This document shows positions 55,136 through 64,000 of a stretch of 64,000 nt of DNA, one piece after another (position 1 is the stretch's first letter; each line of letters starts with the position of its first letter). The stretch covers positions 50,133,078 to 50,197,077 of the forward strand of contig CM031618.1 of assembly GCA_018398815.1 (NCBI GenBank). Reading direction: 5' to 3'. The notes below the pieces were generated by a model. That model saw nothing but the letters and a program-made list of their open reading frames with translations. It made no database searches and was not told the DNA's origin. Source of the DNA: Conus ventricosus. Lineage: Eukaryota; Mollusca; Gastropoda; Neogastropoda; Conidae. The translations under genes and the position numbers were made by a program.

Positions 55136-55805
55136 ATGGTAAATATGTAGATGAAACGTTATTTTTGCACACTGTCTCTGACGATTTTTTAAAAAAATAA
55201 TCATTTGTGCTTGCTGTCCTTACGGAAATGATGTAAAAGTCACTAGCGCTATCCCAAAGTTTTCACTGAAAGGCTTGAATGTGCTCATAAGAGACACAGC
55301 AATAAAACATGATGAAAATAACCTGAAAGAAGGCACATGCACATACATACACACACACGCCCGCGCGTTGGGCGGGCGTCAGTGCGTCCGTTTTATACAT
55401 AATTATAGGCACATCCTGAAGTCAAATGTATGACGATTTTCCTGTTAGTTGTCAGCTGTGATAAAAGCTTGGAATCTGATGGCAAAATGATTTACACATG
55501 TCACCATTTTAATGTCTTGACAAGTGAGGTAAGGTAATGTTGCTTATAGCCCAGCCGACCACAAAGGGCCATATCAGAGCTGTCACCATGCTGACATCAA
55601 CTCAAGTCATTAAAAAGAAAATAAATTCACATAACTCTTAAATATACACGTAAAAACGCACCAGAAACCTTGTTAAAATCTTTAGTACGTAAAATTCTAG
55701 ATCAGGTGAAAAATGTTAATCTGGTTCAGAAATTCAAAGATCACATCTCTGAGCAAGGTTTTCATGGAGTCTGCTGTAAAGTGTTTATGTCTTACATTGT
55801 CGCTA

Positions 55806-56454
55806 CATTAGAGCCACACCAGATTACCTCCAAATTTTGGGTTTGGGTTTTTTTGTGCATTGTGTGTCTTTTATGGTCTTATCAAGAGCTCCAAACCTGT
55901 GATGTGATCTTACATAATAGCAGAGATAAAGCGAAAAAACAGTTGTGGCACAGAGCAAGATTACCTATATGTTGGGAGCAACAGCGGAACATAGAGCTTT
56001 AACCCACTGTGCCTATCCAAGGAGAGGAGTAGGAAAGGAAGGGAAGGCAGACCACTGCTGTTCACTGGCGGATACTCTTCCCTGCCCTAAAAGATGCTGG
56101 CAGCAGGAGAGCAAAAGTATCTGCCTTCCTCATTACACTGACCACATGGCCTGCTCTGGCATGCGGGAGGGGAGAGACTAGGACAGCTGTTCCAGCTGAA
56201 CACAGGGTCAGCTCTCCGTTACTCACCAAGTGCCCGAAAGGAAATGTAATCAAGTGGCCCCCTTGTGTGTATCAGCGGCTTATCTCTAGTCCACTGGAGA
56301 AACCTGAACCTTTGGGCAGAATTCGACACCCGGTCTTTTCTTTCAAGATAGCTGAGCAGTGCACAACTTGTTGACTTGGAAGAATCTCCACTACTTCATT
56401 AAACAAGGTGAGTTGTTTGACATGTTACTGATTTATTTACCATGTTCTACATCT
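55806..56454. other. Non-coding interval
   Basis: Lies outside the duplication. 56000-56350 has a fairly GC-rich, unique-looking stretch. Short ORFs only; nothing recognised. Confidence 0.5.
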
Positions 56455-56455
56455 T

Positions 56456-56529
<74 letters not shown>

Positions 56530-56717
56530 GGCGCACGAGCGCGCATGTGTGCATGCGTGTATGTATGCACGTGCACACGAGAGAGAGAGTGAGAGAGAGT
56601 GTGTGTGTGTGTGTTTACGTATGCGCGCACACGCATGAGCGTGTGTGTGTGCGCGCACTTGCGTGACTGCCTGCATGCGTATTTGTGTGCGTGCATATGT
56701 GCGCGTGCGTGCGTGCG

Positions 56718-56801
<84 letters not shown>

Positions 56802-57240
56802 ATGCCAGTGAGCGCGAGCGCACAAGAACATGGGCACGCGCACGTGTGTGTGTTTGTGTGTGTGCATGCGTGCATGTGATTATGCATGCACACACACGTG
56901 AGCGTGCATGTATGCCTCTGTGTGCGTGTGCGTGTGTGCATGGATGCGTGTGCGCGCGTGCGCATATGTGTGTGTGTGTGTGCGCATGTATTGTGTGTGT
57001 ATGCGTGCGCGCATGCATAGGTGTGTGTGTGTGCGTGATTATATATGTGCGGCACGCACGAGTGTGCCTCTGTGTGTGTGCCTGTTTGTGTGTGTTGTGT
57101 GTGTGTTTGCGCGCGCGTGTCTGTGTGTGTGCCTGTGCGTGTTTGTGTGTGTGTGTACACATGTGTGTGTCTGTGTGTGTGTGTGTGAGAGAGAGAGAGA
57201 GTGTGTGTGTGTGTGTGTGTGCGTGTGGGTGTGAGTGTCT
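56455..57240. repeat. (GT)n and degenerate GT/GC repeat
   Basis: Pure GT at 56458-56527 and 56720-56800, with alternating purine-pyrimidine sequence (GTGCGC, GTATGC) between and after. About 790 bp of potential Z-DNA. Long ORFs here are artefacts. Confidence 0.97.
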
Positions 57241-57377
57241 GCAAAGGCAATTGCGTACAATAATTTCATCTACATGGAAAACAGTCTTTATCCTTTAATT
57301 AATAGATGTTTGCGACAGAGATTAATGTATGTACGTAGTAACTGCTTTTGTATTTTGCTGTTATGAAGTTATGTTGT

Positions 57378-57382
57378 GACTC
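57378..57382. repeat. Target-site duplication gactc, left
   Basis: Identical to 62849-62853 on the far side of the element. Confidence 0.92.
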
Positions 57383-58763
57383 TGTCCAGGACGGGGGAAA
57401 TCGTGATGTATTGCTTAAGTGCACTAAGTTGATGTATTATTTGTCAGGCTTAACACACCAAGGGTATCGTTGCACTCATACAACGGATATGCACACTCAT
57501 GCGCACACCAAACATTCACCCTCTCTCTGGAATGGGATGTCACGCATTCGTTTCTCTCCTAACATGACTGAGAACAAGAAATACAATTTCTATGCTACTT
57601 ATAATTAATCATGAACAATCAAATCACACACAATAAAATATCAAAACATGAAAGATCAATACTTCCTAATCCCGGGGTTATAATAAAATGACTTCTTACC
57701 TGGCCAGGTTTTCACACACACAACCATGCTTTCACACCACACCACAGTTCTTGAAAAAAGTCTCTTCACGTCTTCTTCAGCGCTGCTTGATGGTGATGCC
57801 TTGGTTGACTGGCTCAGCTTCAGGACTGGGTCTTCGTGGTCGTCTCTGGGATCTCGACGTAGAACTCTTCTTCTTCGTCTTCTTCCCCACCTCTGGGTTC
57901 AAATTCAGTTTGTCTGTCTTCACCCACCTCTGGCTTCAAACTTAGTTTCCTTCTCTTCCAGCTTGTCTTTAACTATAAGACCTTGCTGTCTCTTCTATCT
58001 CCCAGACCACGTTTCTCCTCGACCCTTTCTCTGTCCTGCTCACTCCTCTCCTCTCTCTCTCTCTCTCCTCTACCTTCTCTCTCTCTCTCCTGGTGTTGTT
58101 CTCCTCACGTTGTTCTCCCTCAGTTTATATAGGGAGGGAAACAAAGGATTCCCTTTCGGGCCATGCCTTTGTCCACGCTGCTTCTCAAACCCTAGTTCAC
58201 AAGTACCCTGAATTCTCCATTCGCTACATTCTCCACACATCAGCATTTACACACACCCCTACCTAATTGATTAGCAAACACACACATAGCACCAGATGGA
58301 CATCGAAAATTCCCGGCAACTTCGTGGTCACTTAACACAGTAATTATCTTAAAGAGGGCTACGACAACCTCCACATGCATTCAGCCAGCCTGACAATAGA
58401 ACCAACACAGTGACCCACGGCAATACCATCCGAATGAATCCAAGACTCCTGCTCTTCACTTGACTGTTTGCACAAGAACATCAGCTGACTAAGCATTTAG
58501 CGCTCACTTGGAGTGCCGAGTCGTAGTGGTACATCCCTCCCCCATTTCGCCACCGGGCAGGTCCGAACTCTCTCCTAGGTGTCATCTGTCATCTGGCCAT
58601 TTCGGCCTCCTTCACACAGTTCGGCCGTGTGCGTTGGGTAAGGTACCTGGTTAATTGGCCTATTACCTATAATTGGTCTATTACCTATTTGTATACTACG
58701 TACAACGTCCCTTTGCCTCCAAGAGTCTAATGCCTTTTGTGAGAGGTTTCACGCTCCTTGACA
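57383..58763 (-). repeat. 3' LTR (1381 bp)
   Basis: Plus-strand ends tgtccagg and ccttgaca. Nearly identical to 61459-62848 apart from single-base indels and a few substitutions, which points to a fairly recent insertion. Contains a pyrimidine-rich ctct tract near 58045. Confidence 0.95.
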
Positions 58764-58765
58764 AA

Positions 58766-58776
58766 TTCCCCCCACT
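58766..58776 (-). promoter_or_regulatory. Polypurine tract
   Basis: Minus strand AGTGGGGGGAATT, directly before the TG of the 3' LTR. Confidence 0.85.
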
Positions 58777-59060
58777 CGAAGACAAGCCCTGCATTGGCTA
58801 AAATTTTAACATTCAAGGAGATGAAACTCGCACAATTTTCCCATTTAAACCAGTGCTAATATCGGCCTCTCATAAGCCTACTTACACCAGAGAACGCACG
58901 CAAGATGGTCTTGCAACAAAAAATGAGAGAAAAATCAATACATACACACTATCCAAGCGCAAGCAAATATCAACATGATCTGATATCTCCACCAGCTCTA
59001 AGTCGTGTGGCCATATATAGATAAACATTATGTTTCTACGGAAATTCTCCCCCCTTCTCT
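58777..59060 (-). other. Internal 3' non-coding remainder of the gypsy element
   Basis: Sequence between the truncated integrase and the polypurine tract. No continuous coding; only short ORFs. Confidence 0.5.
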
Positions 59061-59395
59061 TCAACCGTGGCCCGCAACCAGCCACGTCACGCATACACGA
59101 CACTGCAAAAGACACACGCACCCACTACCTGACTTCTCAACCGACCATTTTATTTGGCCAACGGTCCCCTTTGGTGAAGACCCGTCTGATCTCCCTTTCT
59201 GCACACACACCTTGCCTACCCCGTGGCATGTGCTGCATTGTGCACAGAAACGCCTGATATCGCCAAGGATACCGGGCCAGTAGTACTCTCGCGTCACCAT
59301 CTTCTGTGTGGCCTTCTTACCGAGATGGCCCGGGCTGACGTCACATGTTTTTCTGACATCACCGCTTTTCTGCGCTTCATCGCACAACAATCTGT
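59061..59395 (-). pseudogene. Integrase N-terminal zinc-binding domain, truncated
   Basis: Minus-strand frame with HLGKKATQKMV, REYYWPGILGDIRRFCAQC and STCHGVGK: the His-His-Cys-Cys zinc domain that opens Ty3/gypsy integrases. About 60 residues of the domain are present, then the sequence loses similarity. The catalytic DDE core is missing. Upstream it joins within a few bases to protease-region sequence, so the reverse transcriptase and RNase H have been deleted at about 59400. Confidence 0.85.
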
Positions 59396-59399
59396 CGTT

Positions 59400-60074
59400 T
59401 TGTCTTCCCCGAACTCAGTGAGTGAAAGTTCGGTGCAATATGCCGTTGTCTAAACTCGAACCCGATTGTACCCTCTTTAACATTTTTCTTCTGCCCTCTG
59501 TGAGCCAAACCAACCAGTTTCCTGAGCGAGTAGTCGCCCTTTTGTTCTGCTTGTAAGTGAGTGGGGTTAGTCTCACGGACACGCTCCAGTGCTTTCTGGA
59601 GTGTTTGACTGCCTGGGGCCTTTTCCTCACGTGGTTCCTTTTCTCTGATTCGACACAGAAGTCAGCGTCTGGGTTTTCGTACCCACGTGCTCCTGGAATG
59701 TTCCCAATTACCAAATCATACAGCGGCTTCGGAACAGCCAAAGCCTGTACACTTCCACATATAAAATGGATGTAGCAATAAACACCTGGGCCGTTTTGAA
59801 TTCTGCTACTGTTCCATCTATTTGTCTACACCTCTGTGTTTACCTGTGAATTGTCCCTTCTCAACCAGGGACTCCTTCACCATGACACCAGTGCACCCAG
59901 AGTCTCTAATGACACTAACCACATTTTTCCCCACTCTGCCTTTGTGCACATCCATGTTATCGCCTGAATCTGTGAACACACAACACATCCAGACAAAATA
60001 CACTGTTATCTTGTTCATCTTTTTCTATCTGCCTCTCTCTTGGCCTGATCCTCATTGCTGCTGCCTTCTGTGAC
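59400..60074 (-). pseudogene. Retropepsin (aspartic protease) region, frameshifted
   Basis: Minus strand: IRDSGCTGVMVKESLV near 59930-59885, the catalytic DSG, then a break, then PLYDLVIGNIPGAR near 59725-59685, the usual C-terminal end of a gypsy protease. An acidic/basic linker leads to the deletion point at 59400. In the intact family it matures Gag-Pol. The frame changes at least once between the two parts, near 59820-59750. Confidence 0.8.
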
Positions 60075-61075
60075 TTAAATTATGCAATCACTAGCCAAGT
60101 GCCCTGTCTTATTGCACAGAAAACAGGTACGCTCATTCCTAGCCACGTGGCTATTGGTTTTCACCCTTGTTTGCTCACGTGACGCTGTGGGCCTACGGGT
60201 GTGTACTGCTGACTCATTGCTGTGAGTCATGTGCTGGCCTGCTATCCTCTGAATATGCTTCCAGGCTTTCCTCTTGTTCAGGCAAATCACGCCTCGCTTC
60301 CCGTATGTCTCAGCTGTCTCAAGTACCTCAGCTATTGTGGTTGCACCTTTTTCCTAATGTGGATGGTGAGGCCCGTCCACACCCATCAAGTATCTGTTCC
60401 TTCATCACCAGTGTCTTGAGGCCTTCAAAATCACTGTCTACTCCACTAAGTTCTACCCATTTGTTGAAATAGTGGTCCAGTCTAACTCCGAACTGTGTGT
60501 ATGTCTCACCCTGTTCGATTCTCGCCTCGCGAAACTTACGCCTAAAAGCTTCTTCAGTCAAATCATATGCCTTTAGTACTGCTTGTTTCACTTGTCAAAA
60601 TCTCTCTGATCACCTTTGGGTAAGGTGGAAACTGTGTGTAACGCACGACCTGTCAACAAGGCAGACAGGTTTATTGCCCAGTCATTTTCGGGCCAGCCCT
60701 CGTGCTCAGCAACTGATTCAAACCGACTGATATAGGCATCGATCGAATCAGTTTCTTCTCTGAACAGTGGGAGTTTAAGTCTAGGTGCGCAACTTGGTCT
60801 GCGGCCTACTGACTCAGAACTGGTGTCTATTTCACTACGATTTTCAGATTTTATTCTTTCCAACTCAATTCGTTTGGCTAAAATCTCTGATTCCACTTCT
60901 GCTTTTGACTTGGCCGCTGCTAACTGTTCCTTTTCAAATTTCCTCCTTTCAGCCCTTTCATCTCTCTCAGTCTTCTGCTGAGTTCAATGAATCTACGCAG
61001 CTCATCTCCTGTATATCCTAGTTTCTCCCCTAAACTCATCAGTTTCTCAATGGGAGTAAAACTTTCTTCAGCCAT
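60075..61075 (-). pseudogene. Gag, frameshifted
   Basis: Starts at 61075 (MAEESFTPIEKLMSLGEKLG). Order: an N-terminal helical region, break near 60985; a Glu/Lys/Arg coiled coil ending RIELERIKSENRSEID; a capsid-type domain PRLKLPLFREETDSIDAYISRFE, WPENDWAINLSALLTGRAL near 60690-60640; break near 60590; AFRRKFREARIEQGETYTQF and WVELSGV; break near 60340; and a zinc knuckle CFLCNKTGHLASDC near 60120-60080 (CX2CX4HX4C). This is the gag of chromosomal gypsy-type elements with a paraneoplastic-antigen-like capsid. Three or more frameshifts make it inactive. Confidence 0.88.
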
Positions 61076-61440
61076 TTATTTTTTTCGATATGTTTTAGCA
61101 CCACTAAAACAGTTCGCTTATAGACCCGAAAAAGTCAGTACACAGTTTATCTACTAACGTTATGAGTACACCAACCAGTGGTAGTGTTCCTACCACAAAG
61201 GAGCCTTAATCTTAAACCACAGCTTCTGTGAGAGTTAAGACTAGAACCTCGTTCTTCGTTTTCTCTGAACGACCTTGATTAATACAACCACCCTACACAC
61301 AAGCCAATACTCAACACTCAAAGAACTAAAGGAAATAATTAGAAGAGCTAATTACAATTGCCTTTAGTGGACGCTTCGCCCCAGTACTACTCTAGTACTC
61401 ACTTTGTTTCCCTCCTGAAACTAATTTGGGCCATGCAATC
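61076..61440 (-). other. Gypsy 5' leader
   Basis: Non-coding sequence between the primer binding site and the gag start; no ORF of note. Confidence 0.7.
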
Positions 61441-61455
61441 CTGACAGGCTCGCCA
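61441..61455 (-). promoter_or_regulatory. Primer binding site
   Basis: Minus strand TGGCGAGCCTGTCAG, three bases after the LTR end. The TGG start fits pairing with a tRNA CCA end; I do not assign the tRNA. Confidence 0.75.
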
Positions 61456-61458
61456 CTT

Positions 61459-62848
61459 TGTCCAGGACGGGGAAATCGTGATGGTATTGCTTAAGTGCAC
61501 TAAGTTGATGTATTATTTGTCAGGCTTAACACACCAAGGGTATCGTTGCACTCATACACGCATACGCACACTCATGCGCACACCAAACATTCACCTCTCT
61601 CTGGGAATGGGATGTCACGCATTCGTTTCTCTTCCTAACACGACTGAGAACAAGAAATACAATTTCTATGCTACTTATTAATTAATCATGAACAATCAAA
61701 TCACACACAATAAATAATCAAAACATGAAAGATCAATACTTCCTATCCCGGGTTATAATAAAATGACTTCTTACTGGCCAGGTTTTCACACACACAAACC
61801 ACGCTTTCACACCACACCACAGTTCTTGAAAAAAGTCTCTTCAACGTCTTCTTCAGCGCTGCTTGATGGTGATGCCCTTGGTTGACTGGCTCCAGGCTTC
61901 AGGACTGGGTCTTCGTGGTCGTCTCTGGGATCTCGACGTAGAACTCTTCTTCTTCGTCTTCTTCACCCACCTCTGGTTCAAATTCAGTTTGTCTGTCTTC
62001 ACCCACCTCTGGGCTTCAAACTTAGTTTCCTTCTCTTCCAGCTTGTCTTTAACTATAAGACCTTGCTGTCTCTTCTATCTCCCAGACCACGTTTCTCTCG
62101 ACCCTTTCCTGTCCTGCTCACCTCCTCTCCTCTCTCTCTCTCTCTCTCTCCTCTACCTTCTCTCTCTCTCTCCTGGTGTTGTTCTCCTCACGTTGTTCTC
62201 CCTCAGTTTATATAGGAGGGAAACAAAGGATTCCCTTTCGGGCCATGCTTTGTCCACGCTGCTTCTCAAACCCCTATTCACAAGTACCCTGAATTCTCCA
62301 TCGCTACATTCTCCCACACATCAGCATTTACACACACCCCTACCTAATTGATTAGCAAACACACACATAGCACCAGATGGACATCGAAAATTCCCGGCAA
62401 CTTCGGTGGTCACTTAACACAGTAATTATCTTAAAGAGGGCTACGACAACCTCCACACGCATTCTAGCCAGCCTGACAATAGAACCAACACAGTGACCAC
62501 GGCAATACCATCCGAATGAATCCAAGACTCCTGCTCTTCACTTGACTGTTTACACAAGAACATCAGCTGACTAAGCATTTAGCGCTCACTTGGAGTGCCG
62601 AGGTCGTAGTGGTTACATCCCTCCCCCATTTCGCCACCGGGCAGGTCCGAACTCTCTCCTAGGTGTCATCTGTCATCTGGCCATTTCGGCCTCCTTCACA
62701 CAGTTCGGTCGTGTGCGTTGGGTAAGGACCCTGGTTAATTGGCCTATTACCTATAATTGGTCTAATTACCTATTTGTATACTACGTACAACGTCCCTTTG
62801 CCTCCAAGAGTCTAATGCCTTTTGTGAGAGGTTTCACGCTCCTTGACA
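61459..62848 (-). repeat. 5' LTR (1390 bp)
   Basis: Same ends and content as 57383-58763. Transcription of the element would start within it, on the minus strand. Confidence 0.95.
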
Positions 62849-62853
62849 GACTC
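62849..62853. repeat. Target-site duplication gactc, right
   Basis: Directly follows the LTR end ccttgaca; partner of 57378-57382. Confidence 0.92.
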
Positions 62854-63110
62854 GCCGTATTTCTCAATTTTGAGGTAATAGTGTAGTCGTATTTTATTTG
62901 ATGTACTTCACCCTATTTTGATCACTTTTCAAGAAAACAAATTGGGTAAATGTGTCAATTTCACTATTGGTATACCGATATGTGGTGGGTTTTGTTTTCT
63001 TTTGTTCTTGTACTTGTTCTCGAGTGTCCTTTTTGTTCCGCTGTGGACAGTGTTTTACCCAAACCAAAATGTTAACTGTTCATGTTGCTTACTTTTTCTT
63101 GTTTGTTTGT
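62854..63110 (+). other. Unique sequence, possible intron end
   Basis: A/T-rich, ending in a pyrimidine tract and tttgtttcag at 63105-63114, a good splice acceptor in the plus orientation. Confidence 0.4.
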
Positions 63111-63114
63111 TTCA

Positions 63115-63420
63115 GAAAAAGCGAGTGAATGAGCTGTCAGAGGTGATGAAGCTGAGTTGAGAGACAGAAAACTCGCACCAGCTTTCTGACAGATCAACAA
63201 TAAGTGCCTTGATTGCAGGCTGAAAGTCAACAGTGTGGAGAGGGTGGAGGTACCTGCAGACGGGAATTGCTTTAGACCTCCGACCAAACCTCTGTGATTT
63301 CATGGCACAGAATGCTGAAGATTATATCCAGTTTCACAACAGTAATCCCGGCCTCAGTTCAGTCGAGAGGCAAAGAAGCGTGACCTGCTGGACCTGTTGA
63401 CATGGGCATCACTATTATCA
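63115..63420 (+). pseudogene. Possible OTU-like cysteine protease fragment
   Basis: Downstream of the splice acceptor, the plus strand reads KCLDCRLKVNSVERVEVPADGNCF (63206-63273, shown in two parts: KCLDCRLKVNSVERV and EVPADGNCF). After a frame change it reads CDFMAQNAEDYIQFHNSNP (63286-63342). DGNC followed by an FMxxNxxxYxxF segment is the opening pattern of OTU deubiquitinases, where the Cys is catalytic. The segment normally between them is missing or out of frame, and no downstream His box is seen. It could be a host exon or a transposon-borne OTU; confidence is limited. Confidence 0.4.
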
Positions 63421-64000
63421 CAGTATCCCAAACAGCTGCTCTGTTTCAGACAGGCTGACTGAACTGGACAAAACAGAGAGCGCAGATACTGAATGAGTGA
63501 CTTGCTTTTTTTTTTTTACTTTGTGACACCAAGGGATTGTGATCTTCATTTGCTTCTAAAACTTTTGATTTCTCAAGGTCGAGATGCCTCCTGTTTCATG
63601 TGCCAGTGTGAAATGAGTGTATTTTAGAAAACTCTGATATGTGCTATTCCTTTGGTAATTCATATATCATCATGTTTACTTTTTTCGAGTGACACTGTCA
63701 GTATAGCCTGAACATGAAACAAATTTGGCCCGCTGATTCAGTAGTGTACACTGACAAAAGTATTCATTGTAAACATAGTCATATACCGTGGACTGCGTAA
63801 GCAACTCACAGTATTAAAAAGAAGACTAAGCTGCACTTCATCTGAACTGTAAACAAGCCATACTTGTGGATAAAGGTGAAGACTGCCCTGTGAAAGTTCT
63901 CATTTGTACACCAAGTATCATATGCTTTAAACAAATTCCCTGACTCAGACAGCAACCTTAATATTTGATGAAAAAAGTGTGAACTGGCTGTGCACAGTGC
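63421..64000. other. Unannotated unique sequence
   Basis: A/T-moderate sequence with a T-run at 63508 and no long frame; possibly a 3' untranslated region of the preceding exon. Nothing recognised. Confidence 0.4.

Larger units (their letters stand above)
52040..55805 (-). repeat. Segmental duplication, copy 3 (inverted)
   Basis: Reverse complement of parts of copies 1 and 2: GPCR (52040-53045), satellite (53800-54555), (TATG)n complement (54580-54665), (TC)n complement (54778-54848), (TATC)n complement (54960-55130), the ataattatgtataaaa block (55395), and the end near gacaatgtaagac (complement at 55785-55800). It lacks the LINE. The purine-rich 41105-42150 block of copy 2 is also missing. 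Confidence 0.9.
57383..62848 (-). mobile_element. Ty3/gypsy LTR retrotransposon, internally deleted
   Basis: Minus-strand element with two LTRs of about 1.38-1.39 kb, TG...CA ends, a primer binding site, a polypurine tract, and a perfect 5-bp target duplication gactc (57378-57382 and 62849-62853). The internal part is only 2.7 kb: gag, protease and the start of integrase are present, but reverse transcriptase, RNase H and most of integrase are absent. It is therefore non-autonomous. Confidence 0.95.

Noticed and set aside
56437..57298. Long His/Thr-rich or Cys/Val-rich ORFs on both strands
   Set aside because: Translation of GT/CA microsatellites; no start context or non-repeat sequence.
57688..58211. 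Ser/Leu-rich ORFs in the gypsy LTRs (also 61863-62351)
   Set aside because: Plus-strand frames, antisense to the element, through a pyrimidine-rich LTR tract; the two LTR copies are frame-disrupted differently.

Overview
The window is eukaryotic, and most likely from an invertebrate animal; a mollusc would fit but is not proven. The evidence is long CA/GT, TA, TATC and TATG microsatellites, Penelope-like, LINE, Ty3/gypsy and Polinton elements, and a class A G-protein-coupled receptor (GPCR) related to peptide receptors. It is almost entirely mobile DNA. I found no intact host gene, no rRNA or tRNA gene, and no CRISPR array.

Layout. 126-14903 is a complete Maverick/Polinton, a 15 kb virus-like transposon. 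It has a 5-bp target duplication (gtaac), terminal inverted repeats, and a 91-nt self-complementary hairpin at each tip. It sits inside a Penelope-like element (PLE) whose halves are 1-125 and 14909-15650. It carries a packaging ATPase, a penton-like minor capsid protein, a major capsid protein, a protein-primed DNA polymerase B, a retrovirus-type integrase and several Polinton-conserved structural or membrane proteins. Most reading frames contain one or more frameshifts; the integrase frame is open. 15915-25626 is an LTR retrotransposon with unusually long LTRs (about 3.15 kb) and a decayed internal region. 25640-31490, 39060-47082 and (inverted) 52040-55805 are three copies of one host segment, each with a broken GPCR and a 51-bp satellite. 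33.9-38.65 kb is a cluster of PLE pieces, several with hammerhead-ribozyme-like motifs. 43049-45843 and 49600-51911 are two LINEs. 47083-48082 is a 1000-N scaffold gap. 57383-62848 is a Ty3/gypsy element with perfect 5-bp target duplications but a deleted reverse transcriptase. 62854-64000 is non-repetitive and holds a possible OTU-domain exon.

How it fits together. Copy 1 (left end to 31490) and copy 2 (about 35278 to 47082) are the same locus twice in direct orientation. Copy 1 has the Polinton and the long-LTR element, and copy 2 has neither. Copy 2 has a sense-strand PLE and a LINE, and copy 1 has neither. Each copy is therefore the empty-site control for the other. This is either a real duplication with later insertions or two haplotypes joined by the assembler.

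Data quality. About 15.1-32.5 kb and 35.0-39.8 kb are smeared: many bases are replaced by the neighbouring base, giving runs of GGG, CCC, TTT and AAA when compared with the cleaner copies. ORFs in those stretches are unreliable. Within the Polinton the sequence looks clean apart from frameshifts, which may be real decay or residual indel errors.
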